From Mesorhizobium sp. BR1-1-16 (GTDB lineage Bacteria; Pseudomonadota; Alphaproteobacteria; Rhizobiales; Kaistiaceae), in assembly GCF_020165495.1 (NCBI RefSeq), contig NZ_JAIUIE010000006.1, positions 62,001-126,000 of the forward strand: a stretch of 64,000 nucleotides of DNA. The letters run 5' to 3'. This document shows, in pieces, positions 46,348 through 55,807 of the stretch. Under the pieces are notes generated by a model. That model did no database searches and was not told the DNA's origin. It saw only the letters and a list, made by a program, of their open reading frames with translations. Positions within the stretch are counted from its first letter, which is position 1. Each line of letters begins with the position of its first letter. Made by a program: the position numbers and the translations under genes.

Positions 46348-47148
46348 TCACAGGGCCGAGCCTTCCTGCGGCGACAGACCGAAATTCGCCAGCAGCGGCT
46401 GCAGCGGCAGTGGCCACGAATGGCCGGACGAAAGATAGGCCGCGCCGGGAACGCCGATCATGCTCGGCGTCTCGTCGAGACCGAGAAGCGACACGACGCG
46501 GCGGGCAATCGCCTCCGCCGGATCGATCCAGGCAACCGGCCATGGGGCGATCCGCACGAAACGATCGAGAAGGAACGGGTAATGCGTGCAGGCGAGCACC
46601 ACCGCGTCGGTGCGTCGGCCCTCGACCTCGATGAACGCCGGCTCGATCTCGGTCAGGATCGCCGCATCGCCGACCGCCTCGCCCCGCATGACGCTTTCCG
46701 CAAGCGGAGCCAATTCATAGGAGCCGACCAGCCGAACATGGCAGTTCTGTGCAAAGGAGCGGATCAGCGCGCGCGTATAGTCCCGCCGCATCGTGCCAGG
46801 CGTCGCCAGCACGCCGACGACGCCGCTTTTCGTGCGCTCGGCGGCTGGCTTGATGGCCGGGACAGTGCCGACGAAGGGAATCGAATGGGCGGCCCGTAGT
46901 GCCGGCAGGACCAGCGTCGCGGCCGTATTGCAGGCTATGACGACCGCATCCGGCGAAAATCGCTCGATCAGGCGGCCGACCAGCATCACGATATGATCGC
47001 GAAGCGGCGCCTCCTCCCAGTCGCCATAGGGAAACGCCAGGTCGTCGGCGACATAGACGATGTCGGCCTCGGGTACGCGCCTGCGGATTTCCGAAAGCAC
47101 GGAAAGACCGCCGATGCCTGAATCGAAGACGAGGAGGCGGACATTCAT
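46348..47148 (-). CDS. murI: Glutamate racemase
   Basis: The 266-residue enzyme has [13 protein letters not shown] with the catalytic Asp, [11 protein letters not shown] with the first Cys, and [14 protein letters not shown] with the second Cys and His. It provides D-glutamate for peptidoglycan. Its start overlaps the stop of the upstream methyltransferase gene by four bases, so both are coupled. The order trmJ-murI is also seen in other Rhizobiales. Confidence 0.94.
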   Translation of the reverse strand: MNVRLLVFDSGIGGLSVLSEIRRRVPEADIVYVADDLAFPYGDWEEAPLRDHIVMLVGRLIERFSPDAVVIACNTAATLVLPALRAAHSIPFVGTVPAIKPAAERTKSGVVGVLATPGTMRRDYTRALIRSFAQNCHVRLVGSYELAPLAESVMRGEAVGDAAILTEIEPAFIEVEGRRTDAVVLACTHYPFLLDRFVRIAPWPVAWIDPAEAIARRVVSLLGLDETPSMIGVPGAAYLSSGHSWPLPLQPLLANFGLSPQEGSAL

Positions 47149-47972
47149 GCCGCGCCCTCCCCGGGGTCCTCGCGGCTCGTCGTCAGGCTGCCATCGGCGC
47201 GCCGTCGCGGCCGGGTCGGCCGATTCTCCAGTGCCGCGATGACCCCGCGCAGCGTGCGGATATCCTGTTCGGTGAACGAGGCCTTGGCGAGCATCGCTCG
47301 CAGCGTCTGCACCACCACTGGCTTCTTTTCGGCCGGGCGGAAGAACGTCACCGCTTCAAGCGCCCCTTCGAGATGCTCGAACAGCCCGACCAGTTCCTCC
47401 TTGGTCGCCGGCCGGCTCGGATTGGGCGTCTGGAAGCGCAGCCCCTCCTCTTCCGAGGCGAGCCCGCTGCGCCGCCACTCATAGCCAAGGATGAGCACCG
47501 CCTGCGCGATATTGAGCGAGGCGAATTCAGGGTCGACCGGCAGCGTCACGATCTCGTCGGCGAGGGAGATTTCCTCATTGGTGAGGCCGATGCGCTCGCG
47601 CCCGAACAGCATTCCGGTCGGCGTTCCGGCCACCGCATGGCCGCGCAGGATCATGGCCGCCGAGGCCGGTCCGCGCACGGTCTTGACGATCTCGCGCGGG
47701 CGCGCCGTCGTCGCGATCAGATAGCCGATATCGGCAATCGCCGCCTCGACCGTCTCGAAGACACGGATACGATCGAACACATGATCGGCCCGGCTCGCGG
47801 CGCGCCGGGCGCTTTCGTTCGGCCACCCGTCGCGCGGCTTGACGATGCGAAGGTCGCGCAGGCCGAAATTCGCCATGGCGCGGGCAGCGGTGCCGATATT
47901 CTCGCCGAGCTGGGGCTCGACCAGGATCACGGCGGGCCCATCGGCAAGAAGTCGGTCTGGGGAAGTGTTCAT
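47145..47972 (-). CDS. trmJ: TrmJ-like SPOUT RNA 2'-O-methyltransferase
   Basis: The 275-residue protein starts [18 protein letters not shown]-fold motifs are [37 protein letters not shown] and [15 protein letters not shown], together forming the knotted SAM-binding site. TrmJ methylates position 32 of several tRNAs. The C-terminal third is helical and basic at its end ([11 protein letters not shown]). The longer upstream frame has no family similarity. It is the first gene of the trmJ-murI pair. Confidence 0.88.
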   Translation of the reverse strand: MNTSPDRLLADGPAVILVEPQLGENIGTAARAMANFGLRDLRIVKPRDGWPNESARRAASRADHVFDRIRVFETVEAAIADIGYLIATTARPREIVKTVRGPASAAMILRGHAVAGTPTGMLFGRERIGLTNEEISLADEIVTLPVDPEFASLNIAQAVLILGYEWRRSGLASEEEGLRFQTPNPSRPATKEELVGLFEHLEGALEAVTFFRPAEKKPVVVQTLRAMLAKASFTEQDIRTLRGVIAALENRPTRPRRRADGSLTTSREDPGEGAA

Positions 47973-48221
47973 CAGGCAGGGCTCGGGCTGTGGAGCTTCC
48001 GGTCCTAGCGCATCATCCCGCGCGGTGCCAGACGCCGCTTGGCGATGACGCCTACGCGGTGTCGGATCGGAGCGGCCGGTGACGCTCCAAAGTCGCGAAA
48101 AGCACCACGCTAGCCACCGCTGCGCTGCCTTGCGGCAGGTCAAGGCCGCGAACCGCGCGATGCTGTTGTACTACCCGGTCGCTTCGTTCAAAATCGCGTT
48201 ATCACAAGGGGGAGTCGAACC

Positions 48222-48779
48222 ATGGCATCGAGCGTCGCCGTCACGAGCATTTCATCCACGGTCCAGCGCAAATGGGGCTGGTTCCTGGTACTGGGCATCA
48301 TATTCCTGATCGGCGGGTTCTTCGCGATCGCGATGCCGCTGGTCTCGTCGATCGCGGTCGGCATCTTCCTCGCGCTCGTCCTTGTCGTCGCCGGCATCTT
48401 CCAGATCTGGCAGGCCTTCAGCGTGCAGAGCTGGACCGGCTTTCTCTGGCAACTCATCATCGGCATCGTCATGCTTCTGGGCGGCATCGCGATCTATATG
48501 TCGCCGGCCACCGGATCGGTCGCGCTGACGCTCGTCATCGCCGGCGTCTTCATCGCCAAAGGCGTGTTCCAGATCATTCTCGGCCTGCGCCTTCGCCCGC
48601 ATGATGGCTGGGGCTGGATCCTCGCGGCGGGCATCATCGCCCTGCTCGCCGGCATCATGATCCTCACCAATTACCCGTTCTCGGGTCTCTGGGTGCCCGG
48701 CACGCTGGCAGGCATCTCGCTGCTCTTCACGGGCTGGAGCTATATCGCTCTCGGCCTCGCGGCCAAGCGCATCGCCTGA
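48222..48779 (+). CDS. HdeD-family membrane protein (DUF308)
   Basis: The 185-residue protein has six hydrophobic helices in three pairs with internal similarity: WGWFLVLGIIFLIGGFFAIA, then FLWQLIIGIVMLLGGIAIYM, then GWGWILAAGIIALLAGIMIL. This threefold W-x-x-x-x-G-I repeat is typical of HdeD-like proteins, one of which supports acid resistance in E. coli. GGGGGAG precedes ATG. It is divergent from trmJ. Confidence 0.86.
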   Translation: MASSVAVTSISSTVQRKWGWFLVLGIIFLIGGFFAIAMPLVSSIAVGIFLALVLVVAGIFQIWQAFSVQSWTGFLWQLIIGIVMLLGGIAIYMSPATGSVALTLVIAGVFIAKGVFQIILGLRLRPHDGWGWILAAGIIALLAGIMILTNYPFSGLWVPGTLAGISLLFTGWSYIALGLAAKRIA

Positions 48780-48794
48780 TCCGGTTCACGTTGC

Positions 48795-49037
48795 TCAGCG
48801 TTCGTTCGCCGCGGGGCGAACGAACAGCGCTGCGTAGGCGAAAGTCGCCAGGAACGCTGCGAGGATTGCGGCGTTCTCATTCGCCCAGTCGAGCGCGGGG
48901 ACAGAGACCATCGTCCGCGCCGCGCCGACGACCAAGCCGATGGCGACCACCGATCCGGCCCAGGCAATCAGCCCGAACAGAGCGAAAATTGCGCCGCGCA
49001 GCAGCAATGTCTGAAGCGTTTCGTGAAGATCCGACAT
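48795..49037 (-). CDS. Small membrane protein, uncharacterised
   Basis: The 80-residue product has two hydrophobic segments (FALFGLIAWAGSVVAIGLVVGAA in outline, and AAILAAFLATFAYAALFV) with an amphipathic N-terminus MSDLHETLQTLLLRG. A GAGGGG site six bases before ATG supports translation. It is convergent with hdeD, and its last codons contain a perfect 11-bp hairpin. No family is recognised. It could be an accessory membrane peptide. Confidence 0.6.
   Translation of the reverse strand: MSDLHETLQTLLLRGAIFALFGLIAWAGSVVAIGLVVGAARTMVSVPALDWANENAAILAAFLATFAYAALFVRPAANER
48800..48825. terminator. Hairpin between convergent hdeD and small membrane protein gene
   Basis: Arms GTTCGTTCGCC and GGCGAACGAAC (11 bp) enclose GCGG. 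The hairpin overlaps the last codons of the minus-strand gene and lies 21 bases after the hdeD stop. There is no U-tract. Confidence 0.5.
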
Positions 49038-49290
49038 GACGACCCCTCGCCTGACCCATGACGCGGCAGAGCGCGCCCGCTGCAGTGAAACGACGTTGCC
49101 GCGTCACGGTTCCCGCCGCCGTTAACGATTGCGTCGAATCAGCGGCAGCAGCTCTCCACGGCGGCCGCGTCCGCCGCCGCGCGCCTTTTCGGGCGGGGGA
49201 CGCGATGCTATAGCAACGCTTCTCTCAAGCCCGATCGCGCCGGCCTCCTCCGCCGCGAGGGCATCCCAACGAAGGCGAGGCAGTCATTCC

Positions 49291-50508
49291 ATGGCGAAGA
49301 TCAAGGTAGCCAATCCTGTCGTCGAGCTCGACGGCGACGAGATGACCCGGATCATCTGGCAGGCCATCAAGGACAAGCTGATCCACCCCTATCTCGATCT
49401 CGATCTGCAATATTTTGATCTCGGCATCGAGCATCGCGACGCCACCAACGACAAGGTGACCGTCGAGGCCGCCGAAGCGATCAAGAAGGTCGGCGTCGGC
49501 GTCAAATGCGCCACAATCACGCCTGACGAAGCCCGCGTGAAGGAATTCAACCTGAAGGAAATGTGGAAGTCGCCGAACGGCACCATCCGCAACATCCTCG
49601 GCGGCGTGATCTTCCGCGAACCGATCATCTGCCAGAACGTGCCCCGCCTCGTTCCGGGCTGGACGCAGCCGATCATCGTCGGCCGCCACGCCTTCGGCGA
49701 CCAGTACAAGGCGACCGACTTCCTCGTTCCCGGCAAGGGCCGCCTGACCGTCAAGTTTGAAGGTGAAGACGGCACGGTGATCGAGAAGGAAGTCTTCAAG
49801 TTCCCGGGCGCCGGCGTCGCGATGGCGATGTACAACCTCGACGAGTCGATCCGCGAATTCGCGCGCGCCTCGCTGAACTATGGCCTGCTGCGCAAATACC
49901 CCGTCTATCTCTCGACCAAGAACACAATCCTCAAGGCGTATGACGGCCGCTTCAAGGATCTGTTCCAGGAAGTCTACGAGAACGAGTTTGCCAGCGCCTT
50001 CAAGGAAGCCGGCATCACCTACGAGCACCGCCTGATCGACGACATGGTCGCGTCGGCGCTGAAGTGGTCGGGCGGTTATGTCTGGGCGTGCAAGAACTAT
50101 GACGGCGACGTGCAGTCCGACACCGTCGCGCAGGGCTTCGGCTCGCTTGGCCTTATGACCTCCGTTCTGCTCACCCCCGACGGCAAGACCGTCGAGGCAG
50201 AGGCAGCGCATGGCACGGTAACGCGCCATTATCGCGAGCATCAGAAGGGCAAGGAGACCTCGACCAACTCCATCGCCTCGATCTTCGCCTGGACGCGCGG
50301 CCTCGCCCATCGCGCCAAGCTCGACGACAATGCCGAACTCGCCAAGTTCTCCGCGACCCTCGAAAAGGTCTGCGTCGATACCGTCGAGTCCGGCTTCATG
50401 ACCAAGGATCTCGCGCTGCTCGTCGGGCCGGACCAGAAGTGGCTCTCGACCACCGGCTTCCTCGACAAGGTCAGCGACAACCTGACGAAGGCGATGGCAA
50501 CAGCCTGA
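49291..50508 (+). CDS. icd: NADP-dependent isocitrate dehydrogenase
   Basis: The 405-residue protein starts [20 protein letters not shown], the normal start of the eukaryote-like (type II) homodimeric enzyme. Later blocks are [28 protein letters not shown] with substrate-binding Arg, [24 protein letters not shown] and [16 protein letters not shown]. It makes 2-oxoglutarate and NADPH in the citric acid cycle. Upstream codons in the frame are not coding-like. A hairpin follows the stop. Confidence 0.96.
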   Translation: MAKIKVANPVVELDGDEMTRIIWQAIKDKLIHPYLDLDLQYFDLGIEHRDATNDKVTVEAAEAIKKVGVGVKCATITPDEARVKEFNLKEMWKSPNGTIRNILGGVIFREPIICQNVPRLVPGWTQPIIVGRHAFGDQYKATDFLVPGKGRLTVKFEGEDGTVIEKEVFKFPGAGVAMAMYNLDESIREFARASLNYGLLRKYPVYLSTKNTILKAYDGRFKDLFQEVYENEFASAFKEAGITYEHRLIDDMVASALKWSGGYVWACKNYDGDVQSDTVAQGFGSLGLMTSVLLTPDGKTVEAEAAHGTVTRHYREHQKGKETSTNSIASIFAWTRGLAHRAKLDDNAELAKFSATLEKVCVDTVESGFMTKDLALLVGPDQKWLSTTGFLDKVSDNLTKAMATA

Positions 50509-50530
50509 GTCTACGCCAATAGCAGCCACG

Positions 50531-50560
50531 AAGCGGCGCGGCTTGCCCCGCGCCGCTTTG
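50531..50560 (+). terminator. Hairpin after icd
   Basis: Arms AAGCGGCGCGG and CCGCGCCGCTT (11 bp) enclose CTTGCC, followed by TGC. The run of T is only three bases, but stem strength and position favour termination of icd. Confidence 0.6.
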
Positions 50561-50576
50561 CACTCGGGGGTATCGG

Positions 50577-51293
50577 ATGGCCGAAGCCACAAGCCTCGCT
50601 GCGCTCAACAACGCCGAATGGTGCGATGCGATTTCGGTGGCCCATGGCGCCCCCGGCCGGTTCGAGGCCAGCTTCTGGATCAATCCCGGCTCCGCACCAC
50701 CCTTTTATCCCAATCTCGTCACGCTTGATCCCGACAGGGGTGTCGTTCAACGCGAGGCGGTCCGCCTGCTGAAGCATTCGGGGCTCCCGTCATTCGGCGT
50801 CAAGGACAGCTTCTCCAATCTGGATCCTGCTGATCTCGGCCTTGCCGTCGCTTTCGAGGCCGACTGGCTGCGGCTGGAATCAGATCGCGCCCCGGCTTTC
50901 CGCGATCCGCGCTATCCGGTCGTCGCGGTCACCAGCGCTTCGGACCTCGCCCGCTGGGAGGCGGCGTGGTCAGACGGCGCCGCGCCCCAGACTATTTTTC
51001 CACCTGCCATTCTTCTCGATGCGCGCGTTGCGTTCCTCGCTCTTGTCATCAACAGCACCATTTGTGCCGGGGCCGCGATCAATCGCTCCGCACGGACCGT
51101 GGGCCTATCGAATGTTTTCTTCGCCCCCGGCATGGACGCCGCAGCGGGACTCGCGGCGCTGCTTTCGGCCGCGCGAGAGCATCATCCAGACATGGCTTTG
51201 ACCGGCTATGAGGATGGAGAGAGCCTCGCGCTTTTTCGTGATGCCGGCTTCTCGTCCGTCGGCAGGCTTCGCGTCTGGATCGGCCATTCGTGA
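50577..51293 (+). CDS. Acetyltransferase-like (GNAT-type) protein
   Basis: The 238-residue protein is not strongly typed. The last 60 residues (ALTGYEDGESLALFRDAGFSSVGRLRVWI in outline) resemble the end of a GNAT fold, in which a GF-x-x-x-G-x-LRVW strand closes the acetyl-CoA site. The middle has VAFLALVINSTICAGAAINRS and VGLSNVFFAPGMD, which resemble beta strands 4 and 5. The N-terminal half has no recognised domain. GGGGGT precedes ATG. Co-direction and an overlapping frame with the next gene suggest a shared transcript. Confidence 0.55.
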   Translation: MAEATSLAALNNAEWCDAISVAHGAPGRFEASFWINPGSAPPFYPNLVTLDPDRGVVQREAVRLLKHSGLPSFGVKDSFSNLDPADLGLAVAFEADWLRLESDRAPAFRDPRYPVVAVTSASDLARWEAAWSDGAAPQTIFPPAILLDARVAFLALVINSTICAGAAINRSARTVGLSNVFFAPGMDAAAGLAALLSAAREHHPDMALTGYEDGESLALFRDAGFSSVGRLRVWIGHS

Positions 51294-51382
51294 CCCTGCC
51301 GCGTTGCGGCAAAATCAACTCGACGGTGGTCGGGAAGAATGGCAGAAAATCCGTCTCGTCAGCGAGGCGGCATTCCCCCTGG

Positions 51383-52378
51383 ATGCGGTTTGACTGTCAC
51401 ACGTGGTTTGAAAGGCGAGTGACGCAATTGAACTCCCGGCCGAAGATCTCTCGGGAACTCCTCGCCGAGGCGATGTCGGCCCTGTTCGAGTTTTCGCCGG
51501 TCGCCTTCTGCATTTCGACGACGGATGAACCTTCCTACTATGTGCAGGTCAATTCGGCCTATCTCCGACTTTTCGGGCGCGAATGGTCAGAGTTGGAAGG
51601 GCAGCCGATCTCCCTGCACATGTCAGGCAGCCCCGACTCGCCCTCCCGTATGCGCCGCATGCATCAACTGGCGACCGTGGGCTTCTATGAACTCGAAGAA
51701 GTCGACCTGCGCCACACCTCGGGCCGGATTGTTCCCACGCTGATCAGTGCACATCGATGCGTCATCGGCGGCGCCGGCGTCGATATCGAAATCATCGTCG
51801 ACAACACCGATCGCAAGGCACTTGAAAATGCGATCCGTCAGGCCGCGAACACCGATACTCTGACGGAAGTGGCCAATCGGGCCGGGTTCGAGCGGCTGCT
51901 GGCGCGCGCGGTCGAATCACTGTCTGGCGACGAGGCGGTCGGACTGGCCTATATCGATCTGAACGGCTTCAAAGCCATCAACGACCGGCATGGACATGCG
52001 GTCGGGGACGCCGTGCTTCGCGTCATCGGACACCGGTTGAGCGAGGCTGCTTCCCCGGGCGATCATGTCGGACGTATCGGCGGTGACGAGTTCGCGATCC
52101 TGTTCACCTGCCCAAACGTAGCGCTGCCGACACCCCAGCGATTTGAAGAGCTTGCGGCCGCCGTCTGCCAGCCAATCCTTATCGGCGGGAGCTTGTTCAA
52201 TATCGGCCTGTCCATGGGCGTCGCCGTCATGGAGGCACCCAGGAGCTCCGACCATTTGCTCGATCAGGCAGATAGGCTGATGTATGAGGCCAAAGCGAGC
52301 GGCGCGCCGATTGCCATTCGCCTGATGCACTTTCAGGCGCCGGACGATGCGAGCAAAGCCGGCGGCAGTCGAGGATGA
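51383..52378 (+). CDS. PAS-GGDEF diguanylate cyclase
   Basis: The 331-residue protein has a PAS domain at about residues 30-140 (LFEFSPVAFCISTTDEP, then YLRLFGREWSELEGQPI) and a GGDEF domain at about 155-325. Active-site residues are Asp192 in YIDLNGFKAINDRHGH and GGDEF at 233-237. It should make cyclic di-GMP from GTP in response to a PAS signal. The I-site is not present: the RxxD position five residues before GGDEF reads SPGD. The start is uncertain; GTG at 51419 or TTG at 51428 have better ribosome sites than ATG at 51383. No membrane segment is visible. Confidence 0.85.
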   Translation: MRFDCHTWFERRVTQLNSRPKISRELLAEAMSALFEFSPVAFCISTTDEPSYYVQVNSAYLRLFGREWSELEGQPISLHMSGSPDSPSRMRRMHQLATVGFYELEEVDLRHTSGRIVPTLISAHRCVIGGAGVDIEIIVDNTDRKALENAIRQAANTDTLTEVANRAGFERLLARAVESLSGDEAVGLAYIDLNGFKAINDRHGHAVGDAVLRVIGHRLSEAASPGDHVGRIGGDEFAILFTCPNVALPTPQRFEELAAAVCQPILIGGSLFNIGLSMGVAVMEAPRSSDHLLDQADRLMYEAKASGAPIAIRLMHFQAPDDASKAGGSRG

Positions 52379-52746
52379 TGACAATCAACCTCCTGCCCAC
52401 AACCGCCGCGAAGCCCATGAGCTGACGACGCGGCTCGGCGGTGCGCCTTCCGAGCCGGCCGCGGCCGTGTTGGCTTCCAGATCGCCGAACAGCTGCTGCG
52501 CGAACAGTTCGGCAATGTATCGATGACGATGCATCCGGCGCGTCTTCGCGTCACGGAACCTGAGGATCTGATCCTGACGATGACGTCCTTCCACCCGGCA
52601 ACAGGGCAGACAAAAGTCAGATACTGGCCTTCCGCTATGCGGTAGCGCCAGCCTTCGAGGCCGGTGGCGGGGTGCTCGAAACGTCCAAGGAAAGTGGGCT
52701 GTTCATCAGTCAGAAGGCCGTCTGACAGCCGACGCGCCGTCGTGGT
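52379..52746. other. Unexplained 368-base region, possible gene remnant
   Basis: No intact gene is supported. A plus-strand frame open from about 52421 to the stop at 52643 contains protein-like stretches (RLRVTEPEDLILTMTSF, then GQTKVRYWP), and a second plus frame ends at 52725 with FEAGGGVLETSKESG. The minus strand also has an open frame with EHPATGLEGWRYRIAEGQ. None has a convincing start and ribosome site. The pattern could be a decayed gene with a frameshift or merely intergenic DNA. Confidence 0.35.
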
Positions 52747-53658
52747 TCATACAGGCGCGCCGATGCGTTCGGGATCGACCGCCGCAAGGCCCCGCAGCCG
52801 GGCCGCATCGCGCGAAGGCGGCGCGCCGAACAGGCGAGCATATTCGCGGCTGAACTGGGACTGGCTCTCATAGCCGACGGAGAAGGCGATCATGCCGGCG
52901 TCGAGATTTTCGGCAACGAGCCGCCGCCGCGCCTCGATCAGCCGGATCTGCTTCTGGAATTGCAACGGGCTCATCGCCGTGACAGCCTTGAAATGGCGAT
53001 GCAGCGAGGCCGGGCTCATGCCGGCGATTTCAGCGAGACTGTCGATGCGCATCGGCTGGTTGAAGTGGCTCTTGATCCAGTCGATGGCGCGGTCGACCCG
53101 CGCGAGGCGGCTGTTCTGCGCCACCATCTGGCGGAGTACAACGCCTGCCGGCCCGGTCAGCAGCCGGTAGAGGATTTCCCGTTCGGCAAGGGGCGCCAGG
53201 ACAGCGGCATCGCCCGGCTGCTCGACCAGCCTCACGAGCCGAAGGACAGGATCGAGCAAATCCGCCTCAAGAGGTCCGATCGCCATGCCGACGCCCTGGT
53301 CAGCGCCCTCCGCCGCTGCCGGTAGACCGGCCAGCATCTCGATGATCGCCAGCCGGTCGAGCCGAAGCGTCGCGCAGAGATAGGGCGTGGCCGGAGTCGC
53401 GTCGACGATGCAGGCCATCACGGGCAGGTCGACGGCAACGAGCAGAAACCGGGATGGGTCGTAGACCACCGCCTGTTCGCCCACCATCAGCCGTTTCGAA
53501 CCCTGGACCGCGATACAGAGCACCGGCTCGTAGAAAGAGGGCGCGGGCAAGGTCGCCGCTTCAGCCCTGATCAACCGCAAACGCGGGATCGCTGTTTCGG
53601 CGCGGCCAAGCACCGCCCTGCGTCGCAGGATGTCACGTAGTTCTTCGAGCTGGTTCAT
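52747..53658 (-). CDS. AraC-family transcription regulator (AraC_N type)
   Basis: The 303-residue protein has an N-terminal cupin-like AraC_N domain (PSFYEPVLCIAVQGSKRLMVG) and two C-terminal helix-turn-helix units: IDSLAEIAGMSPASLHRHFKAVTAMSPLQFQ in outline, then MIAFSVGYESQSQFSREYARLFG. ATG at 53658 is preferred as the N-terminus there matches the family. It is divergent from an SDR and an aldo-keto reductase gene, and regulators of this type commonly control exactly such neighbours in response to aldehydes or alcohols. Confidence 0.9.
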   Translation of the reverse strand: MNQLEELRDILRRRAVLGRAETAIPRLRLIRAEAATLPAPSFYEPVLCIAVQGSKRLMVGEQAVVYDPSRFLLVAVDLPVMACIVDATPATPYLCATLRLDRLAIIEMLAGLPAAAEGADQGVGMAIGPLEADLLDPVLRLVRLVEQPGDAAVLAPLAEREILYRLLTGPAGVVLRQMVAQNSRLARVDRAIDWIKSHFNQPMRIDSLAEIAGMSPASLHRHFKAVTAMSPLQFQKQIRLIEARRRLVAENLDAGMIAFSVGYESQSQFSREYARLFGAPPSRDAARLRGLAAVDPERIGAPV

Positions 53659-53811
53659 GCGTATTCCTATCGCCCGCGACGTGGCGAGCCGCAACAGCAT
53701 GCGCATCAAGCATGGCCACTCTGCGAGGATCAGGCAAGAAGGCGCAAGCAATTGGCTAACGCCGGAGCCGCTGGCGCATCATCTTCGGGAGGCTGATGCA
53801 AGGAGATTTCC
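53659..53811. promoter_or_regulatory. Divergent regulatory region between araC-type and SDR genes
   Basis: This 153-base spacer holds the promoters of both genes and probably the AraC-type operator. The AAGGAG ribosome site of the SDR gene is at its right edge. No perfect inverted repeat stands out, as expected for AraC-family sites which are often degenerate direct repeats. Confidence 0.4.
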
Positions 53812-54648
53812 ATGAGCAAAGTCTGGTTCGTGACGGGCGCCACGCGCGGTATCGGCGCCGAGATCGTGAGGGCGGCGCTCGCCGCCGGCGACACCGTCGT
53901 GGCGACGGGCCGCAAGCCCGAGACAATCGAGGGCGCGTTTGCCGATGCAGGGGATGCCCTGCTCGCCCTGCCGCTGGACGTCACCGATGCGGATCAGATC
54001 GCGGCTGCCGTCGATGCTGCCGTCGCCCGCTTCGGCCGGATCGACATCCTCGTCAACAATGCCGGCTACGGGCAGCTCGGACTTTTCGAGGAAACCGCGC
54101 TCGGCGATGCCGAGCGTCAATTCGCGACCAACGTCTTCGGCCTGTTCAACATGACGCGTGCCGTCCTGCCGGTGATGCGACGCCAGCGCGCCGGCCATAT
54201 CTTCAACCTCTCGTCGATCGCGGGCCTGCGGGGCGGCCTCGGCGGCTCGATCTATTGTTCCAGCAAGTTCGCCGTCGAAGGATTCTCCGAATCGCTCGCC
54301 CAGGAAGTTGAGCCGTTCGGCATCCATGTGACGGTTGTCGAGCCCGGCTTCTTCCGGACGGATTTCCTCGACGAGACCTCCGTCAGCTTCGGCAGCAAGG
54401 CGATCGACGATTATGCCGAAGTCTCGGCCCAGATCCGCAACGGCTACCGTGATCGCAACCATCGCCAGGCAGGCGATCCAGCCAAGCTCGGAGCCGTGAT
54501 CGTCGAACTCGCAGGCGAGGACAAGCCGCCCTTCCGCTATGCCGCCGGCTCCGACTCGGCCGAGGTGTTTGCCGCCAAGATCGCCCGCCTGCAAGGCGAA
54601 CTCGAAGCGACCAAAGCACTTTCCATCAGGACCGACGGCTCCTTCTAG
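53812..54648 (+). CDS. Short-chain dehydrogenase/reductase
   Basis: The 278-residue protein is a classical SDR: cofactor motif VTGATRGIGAEIV, VNNAGYGQLG (NNAG), the catalytic Ser in LSSIAGLRGGLGG, and Tyr-x-x-x-Lys in YCSSKFAVEGFSE. The basic residue of TGRKPET after strand 2 suggests NADP. The extended C-terminus with FFRTDFLDETS fits the subgroup acting on aldehydes or ketones. It is divergent from the AraC-type gene, followed 87 bases on by the aldo-keto reductase gene. Confidence 0.9.
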   Translation: MSKVWFVTGATRGIGAEIVRAALAAGDTVVATGRKPETIEGAFADAGDALLALPLDVTDADQIAAAVDAAVARFGRIDILVNNAGYGQLGLFEETALGDAERQFATNVFGLFNMTRAVLPVMRRQRAGHIFNLSSIAGLRGGLGGSIYCSSKFAVEGFSESLAQEVEPFGIHVTVVEPGFFRTDFLDETSVSFGSKAIDDYAEVSAQIRNGYRDRNHRQAGDPAKLGAVIVELAGEDKPPFRYAAGSDSAEVFAAKIARLQGELEATKALSIRTDGSF

Positions 54649-54735
54649 CGGCGCCGCCGGTGAGCCGGGCCTGACCCCGCCCCCCTCTCCCAGGCGCCGT
54701 ACGGCGCCTCCAACCAGCCAGAACGGATCGATCCC

Positions 54736-55761
54736 ATGCGCTACAACAAACTCGGAGGCACCGGCCTCCTCGTCTCGGAACTCACCCTCGGCACCATGAC
54801 CTTCGGCGGCAATGGCGGCATCTGGTCCGCGATCGGCGAACTCGACCAGTCGGCCGCCGACCGGATCGTCGCCCGCGCGCTGGATGCCGGCGTCAATTTC
54901 ATTGATACGGCCGATGTCTACGCGTCGGGCCTGTCGGAGGAGATCACCGGCCGAGCGATGGTGAACTCCGGCCGCAAGCGCAGCGACATCGTGCTGGCCA
55001 CCAAGGCACTCGGCCAGGTCGGCCCCGGCCCGAACGATCGCGGCGCCTCGCGCGGCCATATCATGGATGCCGTCAAGGCGAGCCTCGCCCGCCTCGGCAC
55101 CGACTATATCGACCTCTATCAGATTCACGGGTTCGATCCGCTGACGCCGGTCGAGGAAACCGTCCGGGCGCTCGATGACCTCGTGCGCCACGGCCATGTC
55201 CGCTATGTCGGCGTCTCGAATTGGGCAGCCTGGCAGATCATGAAGGCGCTCGGCATCGCCGATGCCAATGGCTGGACGCGCTTCGCTTCGCTGCAGGCCT
55301 ATTACACCATAGCCGGCCGCGATCTGGAGCGCGAGATCGCCCCGCTCCTCCTCGACCAGAAGGTCGGCCTCATGGTCTGGAGCCCGCTCGCCGGAGGCCT
55401 TCTGTCGGGCAAATATGATCGCGACGGTACATCGGCGGAGGGTGGCCGCAGGGCGAATTTCGACTTCCCGCCGGTGGACAAGGACCGCGCCTTCGATGCC
55501 GTCGAGGTGATGCGCGAGATCGCCGGTGCCAAGGGCGTAACGGTGGCGCAGGTCGCGCTCGCCTATCTGCTGAAGAAACCCTTCGTCACCACCGTGATCA
55601 TCGGCGCCAAGACCGTCGAACAGCTCGACGACAATCTCGCCGCCGTCGCGGTAACCCTCAGCGACGACGACATGAGCAAGCTCGATGCCGTCAGCGCCCT
55701 GCCGCCAGAATATCCGGGCTGGATGCTTGAGCGTCAGAGCGAAAACCGCAAGGCCGGCTGA
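54736..55761 (+). CDS. Aldo/keto reductase
   Basis: The 341-residue TIM-barrel enzyme has FIDTADVYASGLSEEI with the catalytic Asp and Tyr, VLATKALG with Lys, and YIDLYQIHGFDPLTPVEE with His. The NADP-binding end shows IIGAKTVEQLDDNL. It reduces aldehydes or ketones. Together with the SDR and the divergent AraC-type regulator it probably forms an aldehyde-stress or carbonyl-detoxification unit. A 12-bp hairpin follows the stop. Confidence 0.91.
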   Translation: MRYNKLGGTGLLVSELTLGTMTFGGNGGIWSAIGELDQSAADRIVARALDAGVNFIDTADVYASGLSEEITGRAMVNSGRKRSDIVLATKALGQVGPGPNDRGASRGHIMDAVKASLARLGTDYIDLYQIHGFDPLTPVEETVRALDDLVRHGHVRYVGVSNWAAWQIMKALGIADANGWTRFASLQAYYTIAGRDLEREIAPLLLDQKVGLMVWSPLAGGLLSGKYDRDGTSAEGGRRANFDFPPVDKDRAFDAVEVMREIAGAKGVTVAQVALAYLLKKPFVTTVIIGAKTVEQLDDNLAAVAVTLSDDDMSKLDAVSALPPEYPGWMLERQSENRKAG

Positions 55762-55769
55762 ATGCGCAC

Positions 55770-55796
55770 GGCCGCCCGCATCCGATGCGGGCGGCC
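55770..55796. terminator. Hairpin between convergent aldo-keto reductase and Kef genes
   Basis: Twelve-base perfect arms GGCCGCCCGCAT and ATGCGGGCGGCC enclose only CCG. It is eight bases after one stop and eleven before the other. No U-tract is present on either side. Confidence 0.6.
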
Positions 55797-55807
55797 AACT
55801 TGCTACC

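Noticed and set aside
49225-50592. 455-codon frame antisense to icd
   Set aside because: icd is certain; the antisense frame has no ribosome site or family similarity.
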